A DNA stretch of 64,000 nt from Thioclava sediminum (GTDB lineage: Bacteria > Pseudomonadota > Alphaproteobacteria > Rhodobacterales > Rhodobacteraceae): the NCBI RefSeq assembly GCF_002020355.1, contig NZ_MPZV01000002.1, positions 434,001-498,000 on the forward strand, given 5' to 3'. How positions within the stretch are numbered: position 1 is the stretch's first letter; each line of letters starts with the position of its first letter. Below are positions 9,267 to 17,479 of this stretch, in pieces. The position numbers and the translations under genes are program-made. The notes under the pieces are model-generated. The model had not been told where the DNA came from and did not search any database. It was given only the letters and a program-made list of their open reading frames with translations.

Positions 9267-11000
9267 TCAGCGCGACAGCGGCAAAAGACGCAGCCCACCG
9301 GCCTCAAGCGCCATGATCCCGCTCGGGGCCAGCTGCATCTCACCACGTTTGATCGCGGCGATGACAGGGGCCAGATCGACGCGGAAGCGCGGCTCGCCCT
9401 GCGCATCGACGACGCTGCCCCAACCGATCGAATCCCACGCGCCTTTCGACTGCCGCAGCACGTAGATCGCATCGCGGTCGGGCAGATGCAGCAGCACCAT
9501 CGCCTCGTCGCCGGGAACATCCGAAAGAAAATCGGCCTCAATCAAAGCGCAATTCGCCGCCGCCCCCTCGGCCGAGGCGCAAAGCCCCGCCGCAACCTCG
9601 GGCGCGCGCGCGCGGATCGCATCGAGCAGCGCATCCTCGGGCGCTTTCGCACCGGGGGGCAGCACGAGATCCCGGCGCAGTTGAGCGCGCGCGGCGCTGG
9701 CACCCTCCGCCCCATCCGCAGACGGGCTCAAACGGGCCAAGGCCGTCGCGAGCGCGCGGTCATCACCGGCTTGGGTTTCCAACTCCGCGAAGGCCGCCTG
9801 CCCGGCAAGCCCCCAGTGGTTCTTCAAAGCGTAGAGCGGCAAAGCGCCCGCCGTGATGCGCCCCTCGCGATACAGCGCCAGTTGCGAGCGCGCAGCCACC
9901 CCGTTCGCGTCCAGCACCGGCGTCAGCCATGCCAGCGCGGCAAGAAGCAGGACTCCCGCCATGGCGATATTGATCCGCCGCAGACGCGCCATCCAGCCGC
10001 GCCCCAGCAGCACCGACCCGGCATAACCCAGCGCATAGCCCGCCAGAAGCACGATCAGCACCGCCTGCGCCACGCGTCCCGGGGTCCAGCCCTGCGCGGT
10101 GACGCTTTGCCATCCGGTCCAAGCCGCCGCCCCGACCAGCACGGGCAGCACCAATGCCAAGCCTTGAGCCGACAGGCGCAGGACCCGCGCCCGGACGGCA
10201 CTTTCATCGTCGCGCTCAATGCCGATCGAGATCAGCGTCACCGCCGCCGCGGCCATCGCCAGCAGCGTCTCGATCTGCGAGAACCCGATCAGAGAGACTT
10301 CCCCCCGGCGCGCAATGAACCCGGCCACGAAGATCACCGCGACCAGCAGAACGGGCGGCAGCAACAGCCTCAGAAGCCGCAGGATCAGGGTCGGAGAGAT
10401 CATCTCCTCCAACTCGGTCACCACCGCCAGTCCCAGCCCGAGAATGCCGCCCGACAATGCAAAGGCGAACAGCTTCTCCCGCAGAAGCTGGCGCAGGAAA
10501 TCGAGATCCACACTCTCTAGCAGGCGCGCCGAGAGGTACAGCACGAGCCAGACCATCCCGAGGAAGATACACGCGGCGGCATAGCGCACCACGATATTCC
10601 ACGCATGCAGGAACAGCGCCGGATAGTCGCTCCAGGCGCGCGACCCGCCCTGCGCCACGGCCATCGCGAAGGGCAGCGGCAGCATCGCCAGAACCGAAAG
10701 CGCGAGCAGCTCGTAAGGCATGTATCCCGCCAGCGACTCGCTCGCAGCATAGCCAAGCGACGCCCACCATCCGAGCAACGCGACCGGAGCCGCGATCAGC
10801 GCCGCCGCGCCGAAAGCCCTGCGCCAGCCAATCTCGCCCAGCATCGCAAGCGCGGTCGCGAAGAACACCGTGCCCAGAACCGACACGCCGAACTGTCCGT
10901 GCGCGTCAATCGGAAGCCGTTGCTGCAACTGGTTATCGAGCGCCCAGAAGAACATGCCCGCCAGCAGCCCAAGCAGAATATGTTGCAAACGTAGTTGCAT
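9267..11000 (-). CDS. DUF4153 domain-containing integral membrane protein
   Basis: This is a 577-residue inner-membrane protein with about ten to twelve hydrophobic helices over residues 1-370, followed by a soluble C-terminal part of about 200 residues. The pattern (paired helices, an Arg-rich loop near the middle, then an extracytoplasmic tail) matches the DUF4153 family, whose function is not established. The ATG has AGAGGG upstream. It sits between the HAD phosphatase gene (51 nt upstream) and the H-NOX-like gene (60 nt downstream), all on the minus strand, so co-transcription is possible. No catalytic motif is visible. Confidence 0.75.
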   Translation of the reverse strand: MQLRLQHILLGLLAGMFFWALDNQLQQRLPIDAHGQFGVSVLGTVFFATALAMLGEIGWRRAFGAAALIAAPVALLGWWASLGYAASESLAGYMPYELLALSVLAMLPLPFAMAVAQGGSRAWSDYPALFLHAWNIVVRYAAACIFLGMVWLVLYLSARLLESVDLDFLRQLLREKLFAFALSGGILGLGLAVVTELEEMISPTLILRLLRLLLPPVLLVAVIFVAGFIARRGEVSLIGFSQIETLLAMAAAAVTLISIGIERDDESAVRARVLRLSAQGLALVLPVLVGAAAWTGWQSVTAQGWTPGRVAQAVLIVLLAGYALGYAGSVLLGRGWMARLRRINIAMAGVLLLAALAWLTPVLDANGVAARSQLALYREGRITAGALPLYALKNHWGLAGQAAFAELETQAGDDRALATALARLSPSADGAEGASAARAQLRRDLVLPPGAKAPEDALLDAIRARAPEVAAGLCASAEGAAANCALIEADFLSDVPGDEAMVLLHLPDRDAIYVLRQSKGAWDSIGWGSVVDAQGEPRFRVDLAPVIAAIKRGEMQLAPSGIMALEAGGLRLLPLSR

Positions 11001-11051
11001 GCGTCCCTCTCCTGTCTTGCGCGAGGCTCATCGCGCGTCTGACGCGTCTTG

Positions 11052-11756
11052 CTAGCCCGCGCGCTGAGCGAGCCAGTCGGGAAGCCCCCCGATATGATCG
11101 AGCACCGCATCAGCGAGCGGGGCCAGATCGGCCCGCTCCGCCGGTCCGCTCAGCACGCCGATCGCAATCATGCCCGCCGCGCGCGCCGCGTGCAGGTCAT
11201 GCTGGCTGTCGCCGACCATCACGACCTCGGCCGGGTCCAGCCCCAGCGAATCCGCGAAGGCCAGAAGCGGGCGCGCCGTGGGTTTCGCCCCGTGCCCGCT
11301 GTCATAGCCGATAATCCGGTCGAAAAGATCGGTGATGCCCGCCTGCGCGGCATGCGCCCGCGCCGAAGACTCGGCATCGTTCGTGCAAATACCCAGCTGC
11401 AATCCGCGTCCGCGTAGATCGGACAGCAATGCTGCAAGCGGCACCGGCTCCACCAGAGGCACGTCATGCGCCGCCTGCTCCAGTTCGACCACCAGATCAT
11501 CGAGCGACCGCCCCGGAAGATGCGGCAACAGCAGTTCCGCCGCCTCGCGAACCGTGCCCGCGATCACCGGCGAGTGCGGCTCGAATTCTATCCGGTCGAG
11601 GTCGAACCCGATCGCCGCGGCAAGCCTGGCGGCCTGCTCGGCATCCTTCGCCAACGCCTCGATCTGCAGCTTCGCCCAAGCGCCCCATGTCGCGTCGAAG
11701 TCGAAAAGCGTACCGTCCTTGTCGAACAGCACCGCCCGTATCTTGCCGCCTGCCAT
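11052..11756 (-). CDS. HAD-family hydrolase, phosphoglycolate-phosphatase-like
   Basis: This 234-residue protein has the full HAD motif set: DKDGT (motif I, nucleophile Asp near residue 11), CTND (motif II), a Lys near GAKPTARP (motif III) and GDSQHD (motif IV). A helical cap lies between motifs I and II. This is the Gph/PGP-like subfamily, usually acting on small phosphate esters such as 2-phosphoglycolate. The exact substrate cannot be read from sequence. A TTG start at 11792 is in frame, but ATG 11756 with GGGAGG about 10 nt upstream begins right at the fold. Confidence 0.82.
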   Translation of the reverse strand: MAGGKIRAVLFDKDGTLFDFDATWGAWAKLQIEALAKDAEQAARLAAAIGFDLDRIEFEPHSPVIAGTVREAAELLLPHLPGRSLDDLVVELEQAAHDVPLVEPVPLAALLSDLRGRGLQLGICTNDAESSARAHAAQAGITDLFDRIIGYDSGHGAKPTARPLLAFADSLGLDPAEVVMVGDSQHDLHAARAAGMIAIGVLSGPAERADLAPLADAVLDHIGGLPDWLAQRAG

Positions 11757-11801
11757 CTGCGATCTGCCTCCCTTTGCCGGCAGATTGCCCAAAGCTGCGC
11801 G

Positions 11802-12080
11802 TCAGGTCCAGTGGCGCAGATCGCCGCGCCCGAGAACCGCGCGCGCCTGCATCAGCGCCTCGGGCTGCACACCAAGGTCCTGCGCGCAATCCAGGACCAC
11901 CTGATCGTCCTGCAGGACATGGTCGAGAACCCCTGCGAGGAAGTCCGGATCGCTCGCCTGCGCCCGCAAATCGTCCACGCTCGCCCCGGAATTGGCGAGG
12001 AACGCGCCGATCAGATCTTCGCGACCGGCAAGCCAGCCGAGGGTCTGCAACGCGAGCGTATGAGCGTTTTCTTGCCGCAT
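11802..12080 (-). CDS. DUF3572 domain-containing protein
   Basis: This 92-residue helical, acidic, cytosolic protein is of the small alphaproteobacterial family DUF3572. Recognisable parts are LALQTLGWLA near residue 9, the GASVDDLR turn and FLAGVLDHVLQDD near 50. The function is unknown. It lies between pleD (divergent, 143 nt) and the HAD phosphatase (same strand, 45 nt). In related genomes the gene is commonly next to pleD, which suggests a conserved neighbourhood rather than a proven link. Confidence 0.8.
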   Translation of the reverse strand: MRQENAHTLALQTLGWLAGREDLIGAFLANSGASVDDLRAQASDPDFLAGVLDHVLQDDQVVLDCAQDLGVQPEALMQARAVLGRGDLRHWT

Positions 12081-12223
12081 GACGGGTCCTTCTCTGTCGG
12101 GGAGAAACGCTTTGTTAACCTATCGACCGCTAAGGTCAAGAAAAGGCGCGATGAGAAGCTGGCGCAGTCGGGAACCGCCCGATGCAAGCCGCACCGCGCC
12201 GGAGGTTGAAGGAGTAGCGTTAT

Positions 12224-13618
12224 ATGCCGGGATCGATCCTCATCGTGGATGATGTGGCGACCAATCGCATTGTGCTTAAGGCGAAGCTGACCGGCGCGCG
12301 CTACAACACACTGCAAGCCGCAAGCGCGGCGGAGGCGCTCGCCCTCGCGGCCGCGCAACGGCCCGGGCTGATCCTGCTCGACGTCACCTTGCCCGACATG
12401 ACCGGAGAAGGCCTCATCGCCCGGTTGCGAGCGAACCCGCGGACCGGGCGCATCCCGATCATCGCGATGACGGGGCGCGACACGCCGGAGCTGCGCGTGA
12501 CGCTGCTGCAGGCCGGGGTGAATGAGGTGCTGGCCAAACCCTTCGACGAACTGGTGCTGCTCGCCCGACTGCGCAGCCTGATACGCGCCCATGCCGGCGA
12601 CGAAGATTCGGCGCTGCGCGAGCAGACCTGCCGGGAACTCGGCTTCGCAGAGGCGGCGAGCGACTTCGTCCCTCTCGCGCGGATCGCTCTGATCGCGCCC
12701 AACCCGTCCGAGGGACTGCGCTGGAAATCCGCGCTCGCGCCCCTGCTGACGACGAATCGGATTTTGCTGACCAGTTACGATCAGCCCTGCGGCGACGACC
12801 CCACGCGTCGCGCCCCCGATCTATTCGTGATCGGCGCAGACCTCGCGCAGCGCGGCGATGGTCTCCGGCTGATGTCGGAATTGCGCTCGCATCCCGAAAC
12901 GCGCCATGCGGCGATCCTGATCGCCAGCGAGCCTGATGCACGCGAAACGCAAGCCAGCGCGCTCGATCTGGGCGCGGATGATCTGTTGCCCGCCGAGATA
13001 TCGACGCCGCTCGCGGCAAAGGAAGCCGCACTCAGGATTGGTGCGCAGCTCCGCCGCAAGCGCCTGTCCGATCAACTGCGTCTCTCGGTCGACGAAGGTC
13101 TGCGTCTTGCGCTGGTCGATCCGCTGACCGGGCTGCACAATCGTCGCTACGTGAACGCGCATCTGTCGCGCATGTCCGAGCGCGCGCGCCGCACGGGCCA
13201 TGGCTATGCGGTGATGCTGCTCGACCTCGACCGTTTCAAATCAGTGAACGACACCTATGGCCACGGCGCAGGTGACGAGGTGCTAGCGAGTATCGCCCGC
13301 CATCTGCGCCAAAGCCTGCGCGACGTCGATCTCATCGGTCGCATCGGCGGCGAGGAGTTTCTCGTGGCGCTGCCCGACAGTTCTCTGGTCGAGGGTTGCC
13401 GGATCTCGGAACGGCTCCGGCACGAAATCGCACAGAGCAAGATCACGCTGCCCGACGGACAAATGACGCAGGTCACCATTTCGATTGGCCTCGCCTTCGG
13501 CGGCACGCGCCATGACGATCCTCAGCATCTTATCGACGAGGCGGATGCGGCGCTTCTCTGCGCCAAGGGAAGCGGTCGAAACCAAGTGTCCCTCGCCCAA
13601 CACACAAACGCGGCCTGA
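12224..13618 (+). CDS. pleD: PleD-type response regulator diguanylate cyclase
   Basis: This 464-residue protein has the REC-REC-GGDEF layout of PleD, which makes c-di-GMP when its first receiver is phosphorylated. Receiver 1 (1-120) has the acidic pair (VDD), phospho-acceptor Asp in LLDVTLPD and Lys in AKPFD. Receiver 2 (about 155-290) is degenerate, as in PleD. The catalytic domain has GGEEF with RDVD five residues before it as the inhibitory I-site. The ATG at 12224 has AAGGAG 9 nt upstream. No histidine kinase (PleC/DivJ) is in the window. Confidence 0.92.
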   Translation: MPGSILIVDDVATNRIVLKAKLTGARYNTLQAASAAEALALAAAQRPGLILLDVTLPDMTGEGLIARLRANPRTGRIPIIAMTGRDTPELRVTLLQAGVNEVLAKPFDELVLLARLRSLIRAHAGDEDSALREQTCRELGFAEAASDFVPLARIALIAPNPSEGLRWKSALAPLLTTNRILLTSYDQPCGDDPTRRAPDLFVIGADLAQRGDGLRLMSELRSHPETRHAAILIASEPDARETQASALDLGADDLLPAEISTPLAAKEAALRIGAQLRRKRLSDQLRLSVDEGLRLALVDPLTGLHNRRYVNAHLSRMSERARRTGHGYAVMLLDLDRFKSVNDTYGHGAGDEVLASIARHLRQSLRDVDLIGRIGGEEFLVALPDSSLVEGCRISERLRHEIAQSKITLPDGQMTQVTISIGLAFGGTRHDDPQHLIDEADAALLCAKGSGRNQVSLAQHTNAA

Positions 13619-13728
13619 CCCGAAATAGAAGGGTCACGCCGCGCGTGGGCAGGTGATGAGACTGAGGGTTGGCGATTTTCCAAACGGCGAATGGTGATGC
13701 CCCCTTGGGGGCGCCCGTCCGCCTGACC

Positions 13729-14235
13729 TCAGGGCTTGGGCTTTGGCGCGTCCTCGCGGTCCTTCTTGCGCTTGTCGAACCGCGCCGCGCCCTCGCGCAG
13801 ACGCTCGGCAAAGCTATGCCGCGCCTCGGCGCTCATCGCGTCGAGCCGGTCGAGGATCAGTTGCTCGCCGATATCGACCCGCTGCACCGTCCGCGCCTTG
13901 TGTCGCTCAAGCAGCTCGGCCACCTGCGCACGATCCCAGGGCTCCGCGTCGATCGCAGCGATCAGCGCCGTCATGTCGCTGCGCGCCTGCCGCCGCATAT
14001 CGCGGAACTCCGAGCCGCGCGCCTGCGCCGCCTTGCGCAGCGCATCACGATCTTCCGGGCTCAGCGCCCCGGTGAACGCGCCGAGGCTGACATCGCCCAC
14101 GACCGGGCGCGGCGGATGCCGCTCATGCGCCAGCCAGCCGCCGATGAAGAACCCCAGCAAAAGCAGGTTCAGCACCGCCGACCCTATCAGCGCCCAGCGC
14201 AATCCCCGGCCATTTCGCGTCTCGGCAGCCGCCAT
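13729..14235 (-). CDS. Periplasmic heavy-metal sensor (Spy/CnrX-like) protein
   Basis: This 168-residue protein has an N-terminal membrane anchor (about 14-36), a His-containing linker (HERHPP) and a helical periplasmic domain, consistent with the heavy-metal-resistance/CpxP-Spy family (Pfam Metal_resist). The C-terminus is highly charged. Its ATG overlaps the stop of the putative anti-sigma gene by one base. With the ECF sigma factor it forms a three-gene envelope-sensing operon that looks like a simple CnrYXH-type layout. The actual signal is not known. Confidence 0.72.
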   Translation of the reverse strand: MAAAETRNGRGLRWALIGSAVLNLLLLGFFIGGWLAHERHPPRPVVGDVSLGAFTGALSPEDRDALRKAAQARGSEFRDMRRQARSDMTALIAAIDAEPWDRAQVAELLERHKARTVQRVDIGEQLILDRLDAMSAEARHSFAERLREGAARFDKRKKDREDAPKPKP

Positions 14236-14657
14236 CAGAACCCTCCTTCATCGGCGAAGGCGAAGGTGTCGCCCTCGGGTAGCAGGTTGACCGTGCCGAG
14301 GCTTTCGGTCGTGCTGCTGGCGTAAAACGGGCTGAGCGCGCCGATCTCGTCGGCCCCCACAAAGCCGATCCAGACCCCGGCCAGCGCGGCCGTGACCAGA
14401 CCGCCCATCGGAGCCCAGCCGCCGAACGCGCCGCGAAGCGCGTCCCAGATACCGGCCAAGACGTCAGGCTTGTCGGACGCTCCAGCGGGGCCGGGACGCG
14501 CGAAGCCAGCTTGCTCCGCTTCCGCATCGGCCAGAACCCGGGCGAGGAACCCCGCCTCGGCCTCGGGCCCGCCCGCCGCGCGCGCCTCGCTGAACAGCTG
14601 CTCCAGCGCCGCGTCGTCGAACACGTCCGTCTCGCGATCCATGCGTTTGTCAGTCAT
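14235..14657 (-). CDS. Putative anti-sigma factor, single-pass membrane protein
   Basis: This 140-residue protein has an acidic N-terminal half with FLARVLADAEAEQ, one transmembrane segment near residues 85-105 and a short outside tail. It has no enzyme motif. It starts 8 nt inside the end of the ECF sigma gene (ATGACTGA overlap) and is followed by the metal-sensor-like gene with a 1-nt overlap. Position and topology make an anti-sigma role likely, but no zinc-binding HxxxCxxC motif is seen. A TTG two codons earlier is an alternative start. Confidence 0.6.
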   Translation of the reverse strand: MTDKRMDRETDVFDDAALEQLFSEARAAGGPEAEAGFLARVLADAEAEQAGFARPGPAGASDKPDVLAGIWDALRGAFGGWAPMGGLVTAALAGVWIGFVGADEIGALSPFYASSTTESLGTVNLLPEGDTFAFADEGGF

Positions 14658-15234
14658 CGCCAAACCCCAATTTCTCTCGCTGCCCCCGAAGCAGCTTGCT
14701 CAAAGCGCGTTTTCCACGCGCTGTCAGACTTTCTACGGCCTCGACGCCAGTTTCCATCGCGGCAGCGATCTCGGGATTGGACAAACCGTCGATATGTCGC
14801 AGTGTCACCGCGATCCGCTGCCGTTCCGGCAATTGCTCCAGCGCCGCTTCCAGCGCGGCCACACGGTCGCGCGCGATCAACTCGTCCAGCGCGCTCGCGC
14901 GGTCATCGGCCACCTCGGGCGCTTCATCCAGCCCCACGCCGCGGCGCTTGCGCAGCCGGTCCGTCGCGAGGTTGGCCACCACCCGATAAAGCCAAGTCGA
15001 GACCTTCGCCTCGCCGGCGCGCCACTCCGGCGCGATCTTCCAGAGCCGCAAAAGCCCCTCTTGCGCGACGTCCTCGGCCTCGGCCGCATCGCGCAGATAG
15101 CGATAGGCGAGCCGGTAGGCCAAGGGCCCGAAGCGCAGCGTCAACGCCCGCGCAGCCGCTCGGTCGCCCTGCGCGTAAAGCTCCAGCAGCGCCTCGTCCG
15201 AAGCCTCGTTCATCGCATCCAGTGCCATCGTCAT
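14650..15234 (-). CDS. ECF-type RNA polymerase sigma factor
   Basis: This is a sigma-70 family ECF factor of 194 residues. Region 2 spans about 15-85 with the core-binding and -10 recognition helix (AEDVAQEGLLRLWK). Region 4 spans about 125-180 with the helix-turn-helix (LPERQRIAVTLRHIDGLSNPEIA). It lacks region 1 and most of region 3, as ECF factors do. ATG 15234 is used, with in-frame ATGs at 15228 and 15213 as alternatives. The gene is first in an operon with the putative anti-sigma and metal-sensor genes, so autoregulation is expected. The promoter is not obvious by eye. Confidence 0.88.
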   Translation of the reverse strand: MTMALDAMNEASDEALLELYAQGDRAAARALTLRFGPLAYRLAYRYLRDAAEAEDVAQEGLLRLWKIAPEWRAGEAKVSTWLYRVVANLATDRLRKRRGVGLDEAPEVADDRASALDELIARDRVAALEAALEQLPERQRIAVTLRHIDGLSNPEIAAAMETGVEAVESLTARGKRALSKLLRGQREKLGFGDD

Positions 15235-15283
15235 TCCGTCAAAGGCCTAGCCTGCTTTCCCTGCGCATGCAATTTGACATGCA

Positions 15284-15315
15284 GCCGGGGCGCTTTTCCG
15301 CGCCCCGGCTTTTTT
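15284..15315 (+). terminator. Strong hairpin with T6 tract, plus orientation
   Basis: A perfect 10-bp GC stem (15284-15293 with 15300-15309), a 6-nt loop and six T's on the plus strand form a textbook Rho-independent terminator. Both flanking genes are on the minus strand, so its T-tract points the wrong way for them. On the minus strand the same hairpin is preceded by six A's and followed by no T-run. Confidence 0.7.
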
Positions 15316-15328
15316 CACTGCTCGAAAC

Positions 15329-16189
15329 TCAGTTCGTGGAGCGGCCCGAGCCATCCGCGGGTCCATTGCCCGGACCTTGACCTTGGCCAGCCCCGGCGCC
15401 CGGCTGCATCGGCGGCGTGCCCTGCGGGCCTTGGCCGTTCGGGCCTTGCCCCATCGGACCCTGACCCATCGGGCCGTCGCCTTGCATCATCCGCCCGTAG
15501 CCGTCGCGGTCGCCGTTCCACCCCATACGGTCATGGCCATGGCGATCCCCTTTGCCCATGCGGTCATGGCCGTGGTAATCGCCCTTGCCCATCCGGCCAT
15601 GGTCGCGGCGGTCGCTCATCCGCTGCATGAACCGTTTGGCCATCTGCATCTCGTCGGCACTGATCGCCCCGTCATTGTTGCGGTCCATCCGGTCGAACAT
15701 GCGCGTCGGCATCGGATGCGCCATCAGTTCGGCGGCCGACAGCTCGCCATCGCCATTGCTGTCCTGCGCGGCGAAGCGCGCTTTCACGCGGGCCTCGATA
15801 CGGGCTTTCACCTTGGCCATCTCGGAATTGACGAGCTCCTCCTGCGAGATCATCCCGTCACCATTGGCGTCGAGCGCCTCGGCATCGGCGGCCCGCTTGG
15901 CCTGGATTTCCTCCATCGTCACCTGACCGTCGCCATTGGTGTCGAAACGGCTGATGTCGAAGCCGAAGCCGCGCCCATCCTGATCGCCCATCGCGCCGGG
16001 CTGCATTTTCTGGCTCATCCCGTTGGCCGGGCCGTTGCCTGCCCCATTCCCCGGCCCATTGCCCGGGGTCGCCTGTTGTGCCTGCGCCTGGTTGCCGGTC
16101 TGGTTCTGCGCCACCACCGGCATTGCGAGGGTGATCGCGCTGCCCGCGAGGATCGCTGCTACGAGGGTCTGCCTGTTCATGACTTTCAT
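15329..16189 (-). CDS. Secreted four-EF-hand calcium-binding protein
   Basis: This 286-residue protein has a signal peptide (about 1-24, ending near PVVAQ) and a Gly/Asn/Pro/Gln-rich linker. Four canonical EF-hand loops follow: DTNGDGQVTMEE, DANGDGMISQEE, DSNGDGELSAAE and DRNNDGAISADE. After them comes a His/Met/Asp-rich repeat (HGHDRMGKGD-like units) and a Gly/Gln/Pro-rich tail. It should bind calcium in the periplasm or outside the cell. The His-rich repeat could also bind transition metals. ATG 16189 is preferred over the upstream start because AGGAG lies 6 nt before it. It sits 95 nt upstream of the ECF sigma operon. Confidence 0.85.
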   Translation of the reverse strand: MKVMNRQTLVAAILAGSAITLAMPVVAQNQTGNQAQAQQATPGNGPGNGAGNGPANGMSQKMQPGAMGDQDGRGFGFDISRFDTNGDGQVTMEEIQAKRAADAEALDANGDGMISQEELVNSEMAKVKARIEARVKARFAAQDSNGDGELSAAELMAHPMPTRMFDRMDRNNDGAISADEMQMAKRFMQRMSDRRDHGRMGKGDYHGHDRMGKGDRHGHDRMGWNGDRDGYGRMMQGDGPMGQGPMGQGPNGQGPQGTPPMQPGAGAGQGQGPGNGPADGSGRSTN

Positions 16190-16377
16190 TCGAAACTCCT
16201 GTTCTCGCTCCCACGGCACATCTCGCGCCGTCGATGTCTAACCAAACGAGGCGCCCGCAGCATTCCGTCGCCAAACTCACGCATCCGTGATAGACCCGCC
16301 GGACTTTCCATCTGCCCCGGCTGCCGCCATACTGCCCTGCGAACGGGCGGAGAGAGACCGCCACAAGGGAGAGCGCA

Positions 16378-16779
16378 ATGCAGTCGCATGACGAGTATCA
16401 CGATGACCGCCCGCTGGGCCGCTCGATCGGGCGGGGCCTGCGCTGTCTCTGTCCGGCCTGCGGCAAGGGACGAATTTTGCACAGTTATCTCAAGGTGCGT
16501 GATACCTGCCCGTCCTGCGGCGAGGACCTCTCGCATCAGCGCGCCGATGACGGCCCGGCCTATCTGACGATCCTGATCGTCGGTCATCTCGCGATTCCGA
16601 TGATGGCGGCCTATTTCATCGCCTTCCGCCCCGGCCCGTGGGAGATGATCTGGATTTTCGGCATCGGCTCGATGGTGCTCTCGGCTGTGCTTTTGCCGCT
16701 GATGAAGGGGATGCTGGTGGGCATCCAATGGTCGCGCCGGATGCATGGTTTCGGCGAAGGCGAAATCGTCCATGACTGA
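16378..16779 (+). CDS. DUF983 domain-containing protein
   Basis: This 133-residue protein has an N-terminal zinc-ribbon-like pair of motifs, CPACGKG near residue 25 and CPSCGED near 43, followed by two transmembrane helices (about 63-83 and 90-112). This matches DUF983, a small membrane family widespread in alphaproteobacteria and of unproven function. A GGGAGA ribosome site precedes the ATG. Its end overlaps the downstream NUDIX gene by 8 nt, so the two are probably coupled. Confidence 0.85.
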   Translation: MQSHDEYHDDRPLGRSIGRGLRCLCPACGKGRILHSYLKVRDTCPSCGEDLSHQRADDGPAYLTILIVGHLAIPMMAAYFIAFRPGPWEMIWIFGIGSMVLSAVLLPLMKGMLVGIQWSRRMHGFGEGEIVHD

Positions 16780-17479
16780 CACGCGCCCCCCGGTCGACAA
16801 AACCGCGCTACGCGACGCGGCCAGCGTGATCGTCCTGCGCCGTGACGCGAATGCGACGCCGAGCGTGTTGATGGGCCAGCGTGGCGCTGGAGCCGCCTTC
16901 ATGCCGTCGAAATACGTCTTTCCGGGCGGCGCGCTCGACGCCACGGATTGGGAGGTGCCCTTCGCCTCTCCCCTGCCCGCGCCCGATCACGCGCGGCTCG
17001 AGGCCGATGCGCCCGCAGGGATCGGCGGGGCGCTGGCCGCCGCCGCTCTGCGTGAGCTGTGGGAAGAGACCGGGCTGGTGCTGGGCGAGAAAACCAGCTG
17101 GCCCGGCGCGGTGCCCACCGATTGGCAGGGCTTCGCCGATCTGGGCTTTCTGCCCTCGGCGGCCAATCTGCATTTCGTGTTCCGCGCGATCACGCCGCCG
17201 GGCCGCCCGCGCCGCTTCGATGCGCGGTTCTTCCTGATCGATGCGGGCGCGATCCAGGGCGATCTCGACGATTTCTCGCGCGCCTGCGACGAGCTTTCGC
17301 ATCTGCATTGGGTGCCCCTGCCCGAGGCGCGTGCGCTCAACTTGCCCTTCATCACCGAAGTGGTTTTGGCCGAAATCGCCGCCCTCATCACCACCAAACA
17401 CGCGCTTGGCACGCCGCATTCGGTGCCGTTCTTCGACAATCGCGGGCCGCGTTCGGAGTTCCGGCGGATCGGGCTTTAA
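16772..17479 (+). CDS. NUDIX hydrolase
   Basis: This 235-residue protein has a NUDIX fold. The box is recognisable around GALAAAALRELWEETGLVLG, with the key RELxEETGL catalytic core, although the segment before it is longer than in MutT. It resembles the CoA-pyrophosphohydrolase/NUDT7-19-like group that has FPGGALD early in the chain. The substrate is not assignable. Start ATG 16772 overlaps the DUF983 stop in the pattern ATGACTGA. An upstream in-frame ATG (16745) is less likely. The stop overlaps the convergent EamA gene stop by 4 nt. Confidence 0.82.
   Translation: MTDTRPPVDKTALRDAASVIVLRRDANATPSVLMGQRGAGAAFMPSKYVFPGGALDATDWEVPFASPLPAPDHARLEADAPAGIGGALAAAALRELWEETGLVLGEKTSWPGAVPTDWQGFADLGFLPSAANLHFVFRAITPPGRPRRFDARFFLIDAGAIQGDLDDFSRACDELSHLHWVPLPEARALNLPFITEVVLAEIAALITTKHALGTPHSVPFFDNRGPRSEFRRIGL

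Noticed and set aside
13699-13712. Perfect GC palindrome between pleD and the metal-sensor gene
   Set aside because: It has almost no loop and no T-tract on either strand, so neither terminator nor operator can be supported.
15525-15612. Short DNA repeats in a possible CRISPR-like pattern
   Set aside because: They encode the HGHDRMGKGD-like protein repeats of the EF-hand gene. There are no regular spacers.
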